In this document: positions 47,101 through 57,300 of the stretch, in pieces
How positions within the stretch are numbered: the first letter of the stretch is position 1
How the letters are laid out: every line of letters starts with the position of its first letter
Source of the DNA: Fragilariopsis cylindrus CCMP1102
Lineage: Eukaryota; Bacillariophyta; Bacillariophyceae; Bacillariales; Bacillariaceae
DNA: 64,000 nucleotides
Direction: 5' to 3'
Assembly: GCA_900095095.1 (NCBI GenBank)
Contig: FMBT01000363.1
Location: 62,001-126,000, forward strand
Notes under the pieces: model-generated
What the model was told of the DNA's origin: nothing
Seen by the model: only the letters and a program-made list of their open reading frames with translations
Database searches by the model: none
Position numbers and translations under genes: made by a program

Positions 47101-47818
47101 TTTTAGGCATGTATACATACTATAACCAAAAATTAGATAGGCAGCAATCACAGTTGCAACGAGTCTTCCACTACTACCATCTGATATATTCGATGTATTT
47201 AATTGTTCGACACCATTTGATGATTGGAGGCAGTGGCATATATTGGCATTAAAAATAAACAACCAATGATTGACCCGACACCGCATATTTTGTACCCCAT
47301 TCTATACTCGACATAAACATAATGCATCCATACCACAATCCTTACTTAATTCTAGATCACTGATCCACCATACATACCAGATCCATGAAAAGAATCGTGT
47401 CCGTCCACCAAAATCAGAATCAGAATCAGATTGTTGAGCAATACTGGATGTTGTTACTGTTGTTGTTAATTCATTTGTCATCATTATCAATCCAACCACT
47501 TCGTAAATTATAGGCTTTTGGATAACGTTTCCGTAGAAAACAAAAGGTAATGAAACAGACCAAAAAGATGGTACCAAATAAACTTAATGCTTGTTTGAGA
47601 ATAGCACCTTCACTTAAACCATCCGGATTCCAGTCATCATCATCCTCACTATTATCTGTAGTATTATTATTAGTTGCATTATTATTATCTATTTCTTCTG
47701 ATGATAAATAACGAATTATTTTTACCAATAATTATTTGTTCGTCTAAATAAAAATATAATGTAGACAAAAGATTAACAGCGCCATTATTATAATCGGTGG
47801 GTTGATCATTCCAACCAT
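44173..47818 (-). CDS. OSCA/TMEM63 (CSC1-like, DUF221) mechanosensitive cation channel, frame-broken
   Basis: Multi-exon. Clear 3' exons on the minus strand are 45920 and above, 45766-45604, 45433-45288, 45122-44787 and 44628-44173, separated by GT-AG introns of 153-170 bp. Family landmarks in order: LKQALSLFGTIF, LRKRYPKAYNLRS, FFSWIWYVW, KDCGMDALC, NYSVYVRNLSKDL, ITAGFVSFKSLKA-type block (PVTAGFVSFKSL), VFEAPGIDDINWSNVG, EKAPWLEMALAQLAPILII, TFSKLSAFMIIQTFFISALS, WMGIRPFADPTRFRHAEIL, MGAAYRHQ joined across an intron to FIFIYRTKPDSGGKLW. These identify the OSCA/TMEM63 fold of osmotic or stretch-gated cation channels. About eight one- or two-base frame breaks lie near 45733, 46376, 46888, 47052, 47222, 47305, 47476 and 47730. 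The start at 47818 is provisional. Confidence 0.82.
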
Positions 47819-48525
47819 CTTATATATAATATCGTATCGAGTACTAGTCTCCGACACAACCAGTAGTTCGATATCAATTTTTTTCCTCTTCTTCTTTCTT
47901 CTTCTTCTTTGATCCCAAAAGATAATCGCAATAATAATTAGGATTAATAAATGAGAATCGAATCGAATCGTCGTCCGCACGAACGTTATTGTCGTTATGA
48001 TGATGCGGTCGTGTATCAGAGATGCGTTCTATTCTTCTCGTCCAGCTAGCTAGCTACAGTGGTAGCTATATTGTTATGTTTTGCTGATGTTTTGTAGCGG
48101 TTGGTCGTGTTTTGTGGGTTTTGATGTTAACTTTTGCTCTATCTTCCGTAGATCGAAAGAATAAGAAGATGAGAATGATGACATGAGCGGAGATGATGTC
48201 ACTTTACTTTTTTTGTTAATACATACACACTTACTTTGCCTCTTTGCCACGCTTTCATCATTGTTCTTTGTCACACTTAACGGTGTCGAAGTAATCAATT
48301 GTATTAACAACCACTTAAAACACTAAATCTGTACATAATTAAATAGGAGTTCTCTTTGTCAGCAGCTTACATCTCTTTTTAACTTTAACTTTAAACTAAA
48401 ACAAAAAAAAAGAAGACAGTCAATTACAGTATCATCTTGTCTGAAGACCTACAGATATATCATACATCTCATCATTGAAATTCATCATTACGTTTATTAT
48501 GAATAATTATGGCACAGTATCAAAA
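47819..48525. promoter_or_regulatory. Divergent intergenic region
   Basis: It lies between the divergent OSCA-like and cupredoxin genes and must carry both promoters. No defined element is recognised. Confidence 0.35.
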
Positions 48526-49207
48526 ATGATGAGGTAATAGTGTCGCAGAAGAAGAGGAAGAAGTATCCGAAAACGATGTTGTTTCAGCAATCGCCATCAG
48601 TTGTATCATTATTTCATTGCTCCTGCTACTTATTGTTCCTAGTACATTTCTGATTATTTTTCTCTTCAAGTCACATACAAATAATGATGTTGTTATTGTG
48701 ACGAAGTTGTTGTCAAATAACAGTAATACTAGCATTATTACAATCAATTATGATGCGGCACGAACAGGTCCAATATGTGTATCGATGGACAACAACAACA
48801 ATAATAATGATCCGTCTTCGTCCCGTCTTCAATTTGTATGGAAAGAGAATCATAATTTGTATCAATTGCCGAATGAAATTTCCTTTCGGAATTGTGATTT
48901 TTCCAATGCCACCCTTTTACAAAAAGCAGGACCGAATCCAACAGGCTACATGGTAAAGATGAATAATACGACTACTACTACTACTATGACCAGTACTAGT
49001 AGTATTATGACGATGACGAATAAGGTGTATTATTTTGCTTGTAGCAAACTTTGTGCCTCGAACGGTCACAAGGTACAAGTATGTGTTGGTAATAATGGCC
49101 AGGAGAATAATAATAATACCGAGTGCTCTGCTACTGTCGCCATCAACACCAAAAATGAGTGTACCGCTGCTCGAACATATGATCTCCGCGACGACAACCG
49201 TAAATAA
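48526..49207 (+). CDS. Membrane-anchored cupredoxin (phytocyanin/plastocyanin-like)
   Basis: The most likely start is the ATG at 48526, which needs one added base near 48532 to give GNSVAEEEEEVSENDVVSAI. From about 48560 onward the frame is open to 49207. A hydrophobic helix (CIIISLLLLLIVPSTFLIIF) anchors the protein. The domain has FVWKENHNLYQLPNEISFRN, CDFSNATLL, VYYFACSKLC and GHKVQVCV. This matches the type-1 copper pattern His (HNLYQ), Cys (YYFAC) and His (GHK), though the axial ligand is not obvious. Extra Cys residues could form the phytocyanin disulphide. It probably faces the secretory or extracellular side and carries electrons or binds copper; the partner is unknown. Divergent from the OSCA-like gene. 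Confidence 0.72.
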
Positions 49208-50279
49208 TTACGTACTTTAACAACACAGCACAGCACAGCACAGGAGATTGATTGATTGGTTGATTGCATGACAGAGATTATTATGTTGCATTATAATATG
49301 CCAATACAGTACGTGTTGTCAAAACAACAGGAGATGAATAGGTAATATTGCTGGTGCTTTGGTTTGCTCCTGGTGATCAATAATGATGTGGATATGGGGA
49401 TGCTATGGGTACATGATGATTGTATTACTGTGTCAACAAACTGCAACAATGATGAAAACATAATAGGAAGAAATTAAAAAATCACGGTTTTAATACAGTA
49501 GAGATAATTTGTTTTGTTGCAGCGACAATAATTTGTGAATGATGACGACAGGAGGTGGAGGTCAACGTACGACGATGAAGAAGAAGAAAAAGTCAATAAT
49601 AATGATTGCGACTAGAAGAAGAAGAAGGACGGATAACATACATACGACCGATCATGGGGATGATGACAACGATGATGATGGGGATGTAATTGTGTGGTAT
49701 GGGTCAGGTTACAGTAGGTGTACAGTACTGTAGCAGTCTCGATTGATAATACTATGTAATCATCGACAAGAATTACTCACTAATGTAGTCGACACCACCA
49801 AACCTATAGGAAAGAGAAAAGGATGATGAATTTATGACAGAATTAAGTTACAGTATACGTACACGTAGACTAGTCATTGTTTGTGTGCATGTGTGTGTGT
49901 TGACTATGATAACTTCACTAATGTAGTACGTACAGTATTATACAAAAATGGTTCAACATACAGTATTTCAGCTACAGATCATCTTCCATATTCCTCTCTA
50001 TCCATTATGGTATATTACAAACAGGGTATTGTAAAGTTAGTTAGTTAGCTACTGTATTCACCAAAAAAAAAAATAGATTCCAAATCAATCCTTAGGATTG
50101 GCATGTATTCATTATACAACTACGATTGACATTCGAAGAATGACGGGTTACATCCAGTAAAGAATAAATATTGCGTCGAGTCAGTCGTGTCAGTCGGAAA
50201 CAACATTAAATTAAAGTACAGTACTACGTTAGTTTTATACATGACTGAAAAATAATGACGACGCAAATAAAATACTACA
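49208..50279. other. Intergenic region
   Basis: No supported gene. A Lys/Arg-rich frame at 49539 derives from GAAGAAG and GATGAT simple repeats. The stretch otherwise holds only AT-rich sequence and short CA/GT runs (49882-49899). Confidence 0.4.
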
Positions 50280-51545
50280 ATGTACGGTAATCGAACTAGT
50301 CAAGCCATCATATGTTGCTTCCAGAAGAACGCTAAAATTACAGCCAACGCACACAATGATATGCATTTGCGTTTTGCGTCCTTTCATTTTACAAATAAAT
50401 CATATCTCATTACACGACACACAATAATAATAACAACGGTTCCTGCATTCTTACAGTACAGTAATGCTATCAAGATCTCGAACGTCACAACATTCATCGC
50501 TAATACAAACAATAATCTTCGTTATGATCGCAGCAGCAGCAATGTCGACAGGTCGGCAATAACAAGAACGTCAGGTAATCCATCGTATCATTATCACAAC
50601 AAGACTTGTAGCACGACGAGAACGACGACGGCAGAGCATCTCATCGTGGTATCAAAACAACCTTTCGACATCGCGACCGACAACTATGGCAAAAGATCAA
50701 CCTCATTTATCACTCAACGAAGAACTTTCTTTACAGAAATGATGAGAATGATTTCTGGTAATAGTGAAGATGAAAATGCCGAAACACCAGAATCAATTAT
50801 GGAATCATTCCTTGAGAAAACACAAAACAAAGATACCGTGGTAATGATGTAATGGAGGCAATGTTTGCATTATATGAAGCGATGCTGTATGTTTTGATGT
50901 GATTCTACCGTGATCAATGAAGAAGGATTGATGTCCTTGCGGATTTTTTAGGGAAGGGTGAAGAAGTGCTGCATTAACAGCAGCAGCATGGATGGTGGTA
51001 TGAAATTTCAAGATGCACTTGCACAACGATTAGACTTATTGAAACCATCACGAAAACAAATTTTAGATTGTTTAGAAAAAAATCCATTATTATTAACCGA
51101 TGGTATAACCAAATTAATATCAACACTTCAATCCAAAAATGTGGATGTGTATTTAGTTTCTGGTGGGTTCCGTATTATGATTGAACCTGTTGCAAAGATA
51201 TTAAATATTAATCCATCCACACATGTTATTGCTAATACCATTGTATTTGATAATGATGATGATACTGGTTTATATAAAGGATTTGATACGGCCGAACCAA
51301 CCTCCAAAGATATGGGGAAACCAAAAGCAATACAACAAATATTAGATAATAGATTTTATAATAATGGTATTGTTATGATTGGTGATGGTGCAACTGATGC
51401 ACAAGCAAAACCACCCGCAACTGCTTTCATTGGTTTTGGTGGTGTTGTTGTTCGCGAAGCCGTTAAAAATAGTGCTGATTGGTTTGTAACAAATTTTGAT
51501 GATATGACAACAATAATTGAAATGAGAAAAACAATTAAAAAATAA
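50280..51545 (+). CDS. Phosphoserine phosphatase (HAD family), with six one-base frame breaks
   Basis: The C-terminal 195 residues (50961-51545) and the segment before them make a complete phosphoserine phosphatase, the last step of serine synthesis from 3-phosphoserine. Motifs: FDVDSTVINEEG (nucleophile Asp and DxDST), DVLADFLGKGEEVAALT, AAAMDGGMKFQDAL, VYLVSGGFRIMIEPVA, KPKAIQQIL and MIGDGATDAQA, then FIGFGGVVVREAV. The N-terminal 190 residues are basic and Ser/Thr-rich with hydrophobic parts, consistent with an organelle presequence. From 50846 to 50988 the frame slips six times, each by one missing base (near 50846, 50880, 50900, 50927, 50967 and 50987), with every expected residue still encoded between slips. 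The start at 50280 is the first ATG of the open frame. Confidence 0.85.
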
Positions 51546-52393
51546 AATAAATAAATAAATAACAAATACAGGTAAAAAAGGACAACTGACTGGTTATAGT
51601 AAATATCGTAATATGTTATATACACGTCCACATAAACAGTTATTGTATACTATGCAGCAAAATATAACACTCACTCACCAAAACTAATAAGATAAAAAAA
51701 TAAAAATAAAAAACTACTCATACGAAAAACTGTTTCTTCTTGTAATACACAATAATGCACAATAATGCATTTTATATATTTTTTACTTTGCAGCACAAAT
51801 TTAACATACTAGTATGCATTTGCTTTATCAACACCTCAACAAACCATCTTCGGACATACAGTAAAACAACTACTCTGTAACTTACTACTACCGGTACTGT
51901 ACGGTTGTTAACGACGTTATACTTTTTGGGGGACCGTTTCTTCGTACTGTAAGCGGGTTGGTTCATCAACAAAACGCCCCTTTTTGTGGTATGCTTCAAA
52001 AAATAGGGGGGGGGGATAAAATCGTTTCAGCAGGAGGTTTTTGAAGTTTGGGGGATAGTATATCTATCGTCGGTTCAAGGAATTATAGACTATTAGGGTA
52101 CTACTAGTTAGGGTTAGGTACTGTAATATAGTACTCATAATAGTCGTCGTGAGCAACGCTCGCGTTGCTCAACAACGCCCCTTCTTGGCAAAGAACAACT
52201 ATCGTGTTCCTACCGGTATGATTTCTCATTCTTGCATTTTACGGTAAGCATTGCTCCTTTTATTCCGAAATACAAAAATAGAAAAAAAAATACATGTTAT
52301 TAAAATCAAACATCAACCATCAACGACGACGACGACTACCGGTACACGTACTTCGACTACCGGTACACGTATTTCGACTATTACACGTATAGA
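51546..52393. other. Intergenic region
   Basis: No gene. A G10 run at about 52004 followed by GATAAAAT resembles the left end of fold-back copy 2 (15914-15929). A perfect 18-bp direct repeat, ACTACCGGTACACGTACT-like, with its partner sits at 52336-52370, just upstream of the next gene. Confidence 0.4.
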
Positions 52394-54052
52394 ATGAGTA
52401 ACAATGTTAATAAACGTCCTTTTTGTTGTTTAATCTTTATATCATTATTATCTTTACTTCTACAAATTTCATGGCATACAAAATATTGGTCGCAGTTATT
52501 GTATGGTAATAATATTCATTATAATAATAATGACGACGGAATAGGCGATACGTCCTTTAATTTGGACAGACCTTATTCTCGTCAAGTACCTATACAACGA
52601 AATCGAAAACGAAAACGAATAAAATTAATTCATGTAATGAATACGTATACAATCACTAATAACAAAAATGGTAATAGAAAAGTACAACCATTTGATCAAT
52701 GGTCCACAATAAAAAGTATTGAACGTGCACTGGAACAGAATAATAATAGTATAATACCATTAGTAGACAAAGATGGTTCTAATTCTGAAATTGAATTTAT
52801 ATTAGATGTTGATTTTGTTTGTGCAATATTTGAATCCGATATACAATATTTACAACATTTACCATGCCGTAAAGTTATGTTGAATAGATCCACCAAAACA
52901 GAATATACTACAGCAGAAAAAGATAATAATGAAGAAGAAGATTATCTTCGTCACTTTATTAATATTGGTCATGGTAATAATTCTGTTGTTGTAAAAGAAT
53001 TACCATTCCTTCAAGATATAATTGATAGTACTATATCCGATTATTACAAACAACAACAGAATAGTAGCAGCGACGAAGCTGCAGCCACATCCACTACAGC
53101 TACAGCCGATGACGATAATGACATTGACATTGATGTCGATAATGACGATGATATTGATGATTTTTATATTATGTTAACAAATTCAGATATTGGAGTAACA
53201 AAAGATTTTTATACCGAATTTTTATTACCTAAATTAGTACACAAAAATAGCACAACAGCAGCATTGGCATTGGCATTATCAATTAACCGATTAACAATAC
53301 CAATGACAAAACAACTAAAAACAATATCAGATAAATATAATGATTATGATAACAGTAATAATAATAATTACGATGATAACGACGAATTATTACTAACAAT
53401 AATTGATGATACTTTACAATCTAATAATGGATTAATATCACATCCTGGATATGATTGTTTTATTATTCATTCCTCAATATTGAAAAAAATTAATTTAGGG
53501 AATATGTTTGCTGGATATCCACCATGGGGATCAATATCACATTTCATATTGAAAATTATGACATCATCATCGCAATCATCTGATTATATAAATTATAAAT
53601 CAAGTCCACAAGGTACATACCATTTGGGTAATGATGATTCTAAATGGAAGAATAAGGCAAAGTCGTCATCGTCGTCGTCGTCGTCGTCATCGTCATCGTC
53701 ATCGTCGTTGCAGCAGCCACAACCACAACAAGAGCAAAAACAAAAACAAAAATATTATTATGATACTATAATACAAAATTGTCCATCTAAACTAATTGGT
53801 AATCATCCATATACATATCTGAATACAATAAATTGTGGTTTATTTTGGTCCATGAAAACGAAGAATAATAATTCAACAGCCACGTTAACAGATACTACTA
53901 CAAGTATTAACAACAATGACTATGACAATGACAACAATGACAATGTCGACACAGATGAGATAATAAGGATACCAAATTTTGTTCAATCTGGATATGAAGA
54001 AATATACCTTAAAAGTAAATATTATAATAGTAAGAGTAGTAAGTACCAGTAA
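52394..54052 (+). CDS. Glycosyltransferase-like type II membrane protein (diatom family)
   Basis: 552 residues, single exon, ATG at 52394. The N-terminus NKRPFCCLIFISLLSLLLQI is a short signal anchor typical of Golgi enzymes. The conserved-looking parts are IKLIHVMNTY, FDQWSTIKSIERAL, FVCAIFESDIQYLQHLPCRK, FLQDIIDSTI, YIMLTNSDIGVTKDFYTEFL (about residue 260), ALSINRLTIPM, and HPGYDCFIIHSSILKKINLG (about residue 350). GNMFAGYPPWGS and GTYHLGND follow. The T-N-S-D-I-G block and the H-P-G-Y-D-C-F block are typical of a glycosyltransferase-like family I associate with diatoms; the reaction is unknown. Inserts of Asp/Asn, Ser (a run of about 15 Ser codons at 53664-53706) and Gln separate the blocks. 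No frame break. Confidence 0.68.
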   Translation: MSNNVNKRPFCCLIFISLLSLLLQISWHTKYWSQLLYGNNIHYNNNDDGIGDTSFNLDRPYSRQVPIQRNRKRKRIKLIHVMNTYTITNNKNGNRKVQPFDQWSTIKSIERALEQNNNSIIPLVDKDGSNSEIEFILDVDFVCAIFESDIQYLQHLPCRKVMLNRSTKTEYTTAEKDNNEEEDYLRHFINIGHGNNSVVVKELPFLQDIIDSTISDYYKQQQNSSSDEAAATSTTATADDDNDIDIDVDNDDDIDDFYIMLTNSDIGVTKDFYTEFLLPKLVHKNSTTAALALALSINRLTIPMTKQLKTISDKYNDYDNSNNNNYDDNDELLLTIIDDTLQSNNGLISHPGYDCFIIHSSILKKINLGNMFAGYPPWGSISHFILKIMTSSSQSSDYINYKSSPQGTYHLGNDDSKWKNKAKSSSSSSSSSSSSSSSLQQPQPQQEQKQKQKYYYDTIIQNCPSKLIGNHPYTYLNTINCGLFWSMKTKNNNSTATLTDTTTSINNNDYDNDNNDNVDTDEIIRIPNFVQSGYEEIYLKSKYYNSKSSKYQ

Positions 54053-54104
54053 CAGTAACAGTTTGTTTAAAAATTTAAAACAGTAACAGTAAAAATGTAT
54101 ATAT

Positions 54105-54151
54105 CGTAGAATAGTGAAGGTCGCGGGTTCGAACCCCGCCTACGTGCGCCA
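54105..54151 (+). ncRNA. tRNA T-arm-like hairpin (tRNA fragment or tRNA-derived element)
   Basis: GCGGGTTCGAACCCCGC forms a perfect 5-bp T-stem with the universal TTCGAAC loop, and GGTTCGAACCC matches a polymerase III B-box. The flanks CGTAG (54105-54109) and CTACG (54140-54144) pair like part of an acceptor stem. Only 13 nt lie between that stem and the T-arm, so there is no room for D and anticodon arms. It therefore cannot be a full tRNA and is best read as a relic, a SINE piece, or a minihelix in the 3' region of the upstream gene. Confidence 0.55.
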
Positions 54152-54307
54152 TGATCCTCATTTTATCTGATTTTAAATTTAATTTAAAATTAAATCTAAT
54201 TCAGTCCATGATCCTGGTTTATTACTGTACTTGAGCTCTTCTTTGGAAAATTATATACGACTTACGACATCAAGGAAACGTCAGGCGGTCCTTGGAGAGG
54301 ACGTGCC

Positions 54308-57083
54308 CTAACTAAGTTGGAAGCCAAAATTTACACCAAATATACCATTACACTCTTTATTAACTCGTTGATCATCGGCAATGTTTGCGTCGACAAGAAT
54401 CTCTGATTGTGGGGTAGTAAACTTTCCACGGACCTTCTGCTTCTTCTTGTTTGAGGTATCAATACTACTACTACTACTACTGGTATCATTACTACCACTG
54501 CTGCTGCTGCTGCTGCTGCTGCTGACTATGCTGGTACAACCATTTATTGATGATAATGATGATGATGACGACTGTAATAGTCGACGTCTTTTATAATTGT
54601 TAATAGTCTTGATCTTGCTCTTGCTCTTGCTCTTTTTGTTATTCTTATTGTTATTTTCTAAACGACGGACATGATTTGCTAATGTACTACGGATCTTTTG
54701 TAATAACAATGGTGAATCCAATGGTAATTCAATCCAAGTACCTGCAGGTAATAATGACGATGATTGAGATGCATCTTCTAAGAATCTTCCACTAATACCA
54801 ACACCATTTTCATTGGCAGTTGCACTGCTGTACTCATTAATTAAATCAGTTAATATTTGTTTTTTCTTTAATGATTGACCCACTTGTTGATATTTATGAA
54901 TTATCTTTGATTCAATTATATCCATAAATTCTAAATTACCACGTTGATGTTTATTATTATCATTCCAAAATTTACCACCCTGTTGAAATAATACATCATT
55001 CACATTTGGACATTCAATAATAACAGCAGTAGCAGAAGCAGCAGCAGTGCACGTAGTACTAGTATGCCGCATAGAATTAGTACACTTAAATCGTTCTTTA
55101 TTCATCGATGAACGATTCTTATGATTCCATTGGAAAGGTGACAACGATTTATAATGTTCTTGTTGTTCTTCACTAAACATTTGTTCATATTCATTTCGCC
55201 TCTGCTTATTATAATTCTGCATATTATTATTTTGTTTATCAAACCATAGTTGCATTTTGATCCATAAAGAATGCTGTTTCACTTTGATAGTTCCTGTGGA
55301 TGTTGCTGGTATTTCATGAACGGGAATACCATACGTAGCTAATTGATTACGTGCTTCATTATTTGCTGTAGCAATATTCCCAATTGAATCATGGAAACGA
55401 ATTCTTTGTCGTGACATTGTTGTACTAGTAACACATGAGGATAATGATGAATCATCATCACAGTAAACTAAACTCTTCAATAACAGCATATTATTCGATT
55501 GTATAACGTTGTTGTTGGTGTTGTTGGAAGGAACTGTTGTTTGATCGTAACAAAAATGAATAGCACTAAATCGAATTGGTAAAGCTTGAAAAAATCATTG
55601 AACAACGACTGCTGATGCTGCTGACTTTGAAATGATTGACTCACTAACACATCATCATCATCATAATTGGAAGTAGCGTTGGTGGTAATATGGCTTCCAC
55701 TAACACTAACACTACTGGTATTTATGATCAAGATTAATCCATCACGTTGAGCGTCAATATCATTTCGTGCGATGGTAGAAAAAAGTACAACATCGCCTTG
55801 AACTGTATACAATATATACGACAGAATGGAGAGAAAGGAGGAAAACAATAGTAAATCAATGCCGGCACAGCAAGATTTATTGATTAGAGAAGAGTGTGGA
55901 TGTGTGGTTGATAGAGAAATAGAGAGAGGAAATACAACGGACGAGAGATTGACGTTCGTATATTGATGCAACTTTGACTTACCCTAGCGTGTTGTCGCTG
56001 CTGTTGGGTGATTTTTGTTGATGATGACGTCGACGACGTCTGTTGTTGAGGTTGTTGTTCTTGAAATATAACTACTCTTCGTCCGGAACGATCTTTTGAC
56101 GGTAGGGTTTGAAACTCTCCGGACTTTAATACTGCCATCTCTGGTGATAGTTCTTTATTTTTGGTAGACTTTCGTTTTCTCTTGTCGACGTAACTTGAGA
56201 AAGCAGTACTATATGGACTAGTACTAGTAGTACTATCAGTACTGCTAGAAAGACATGATGACAATGATAATCTTGATGATTGCAATGCATCGGAACCATA
56301 ATACTTTTGTAGTAAGTTAAGATGATTTAGAAATCTTACAACAGAATGCTGTGGATTCTTCCATAAGTCTGCACGTAAACACATCAATTTGAGTTGTGAA
56401 TCATATTGTGTTACATATGTATATTGTCTTTGTAGACATATTTCATATGCGGATGTTATACGATCAGAAGCAGACGAAGACGATGATGAATCTGGATCCG
56501 CTGCAGCAGTAGCTGTTGCTGTTGCTGTCGCATCATCAAGAAGGAGTGTATATTCAAGATGATATGCAAATTCTTCCAGTGCATTTTGTACTAGGGTGGA
56601 ATATCCTTCTTGTTGTTCTCCTTCATCATCTGCTCCTAACAAAAGTCCCATAGATTGTACACCATGAATTTCATTCTCAATTTCACATCGTTCTTGATAG
56701 GATAATTTATTATACAATCCATCTAATACTAATCGTTGAAGCATTGTGATATCATTTTCTTCATTTTCCTGGCATTCACATTCACTTACAGTTCTGCTTC
56801 TGATTGTTGCTGTTATTTCCATGGTAGTAGCGATAGTAGTATCTTCTTCATCATCTTCTTCGTCATCTTCGTCGGAAATAACACCAGTAGTAGGATCATT
56901 GTCATCGTGATCACCTTCTGAGGAAAAAATGATACTATCAGCTGATCCAGCAGCAGCAGTAGCAGCAGCACTAGGTTCTTCAGAAGTACTATTTATCTGC
57001 AAGTGATTATGGCCGGTATTATCTTCCTCGTGATCAAGTTGATGACTCTTCGTTATTATACCTGATGGATTGATGATACTCAT
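54308..57083 (-). CDS. CRAL-TRIO (Sec14-like) plus DUF6824 fusion protein, frame-broken in exon 2
   Basis: Exon 1 is 57083-55983 (ATG at 57083) and exon 2 is 55802-54308; the 180-bp intron is GT-AG in phase 0. Exon 1 has an acidic leader, then LVLDGLYNKLSYQERCEIENE, KLMCLRADLWKNPQHSVVRF and LKSGEFQTLPSKDRSGRRVV, the N-terminal part of a diatom CRAL-TRIO lipid-transfer domain. Exon 2 continues STIARNDIDAQRDGLILIIN, ALPIRFSAIHFCYD and LATYGIPVHEIPATSTG, followed by a DUF6824-type domain (NDVLFQQGGKFWND, RGNLEFMDII, ISGRFLED, GTWIELP). Two one-base losses in T runs, near 55592 and 55781, must be corrected to join these parts; without correction it would appear as two genes. It likely binds lipid or carries out signalling; the DUF6824 function is unknown. 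Confidence 0.8.
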
Positions 57084-57266
57084 TATAATAATGATAAAGT
57101 TGGCCTTCAAAAAAATGAAGAAAAAGAGATAGATAGAAATTGTTTAGTACGACGTAACGACGAAAGATAGAGAGTTAGCACATACATGTATTTTAGAAAA
57201 AATGAATTCTACACGCTGCGTATTCTCTCTCTCTTTTTCTCTCACACTCATTCTCTCTCTCTCGTA

Positions 57267-57300
<34 letters not shown>

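Noticed and set aside
50280-51545. Interpreting the phosphatase as two genes or as spliced by tiny introns
   Set aside because: Six one-base offsets in 145 bp cannot be introns, and both parts encode consecutive pieces of one enzyme.
54074-54151. Complete tRNA gene
   Set aside because: Only the T-arm and part of the acceptor stem can be folded; no D-arm, anticodon arm or matching 5' strand was found upstream or in the next 150 bp.
21951-57083. Euplotes-like programmed +1 frameshifting
   Set aside because: Most slips here are one-base losses (needing -1), two are gains, and there is no shared slippery codon-stop context.
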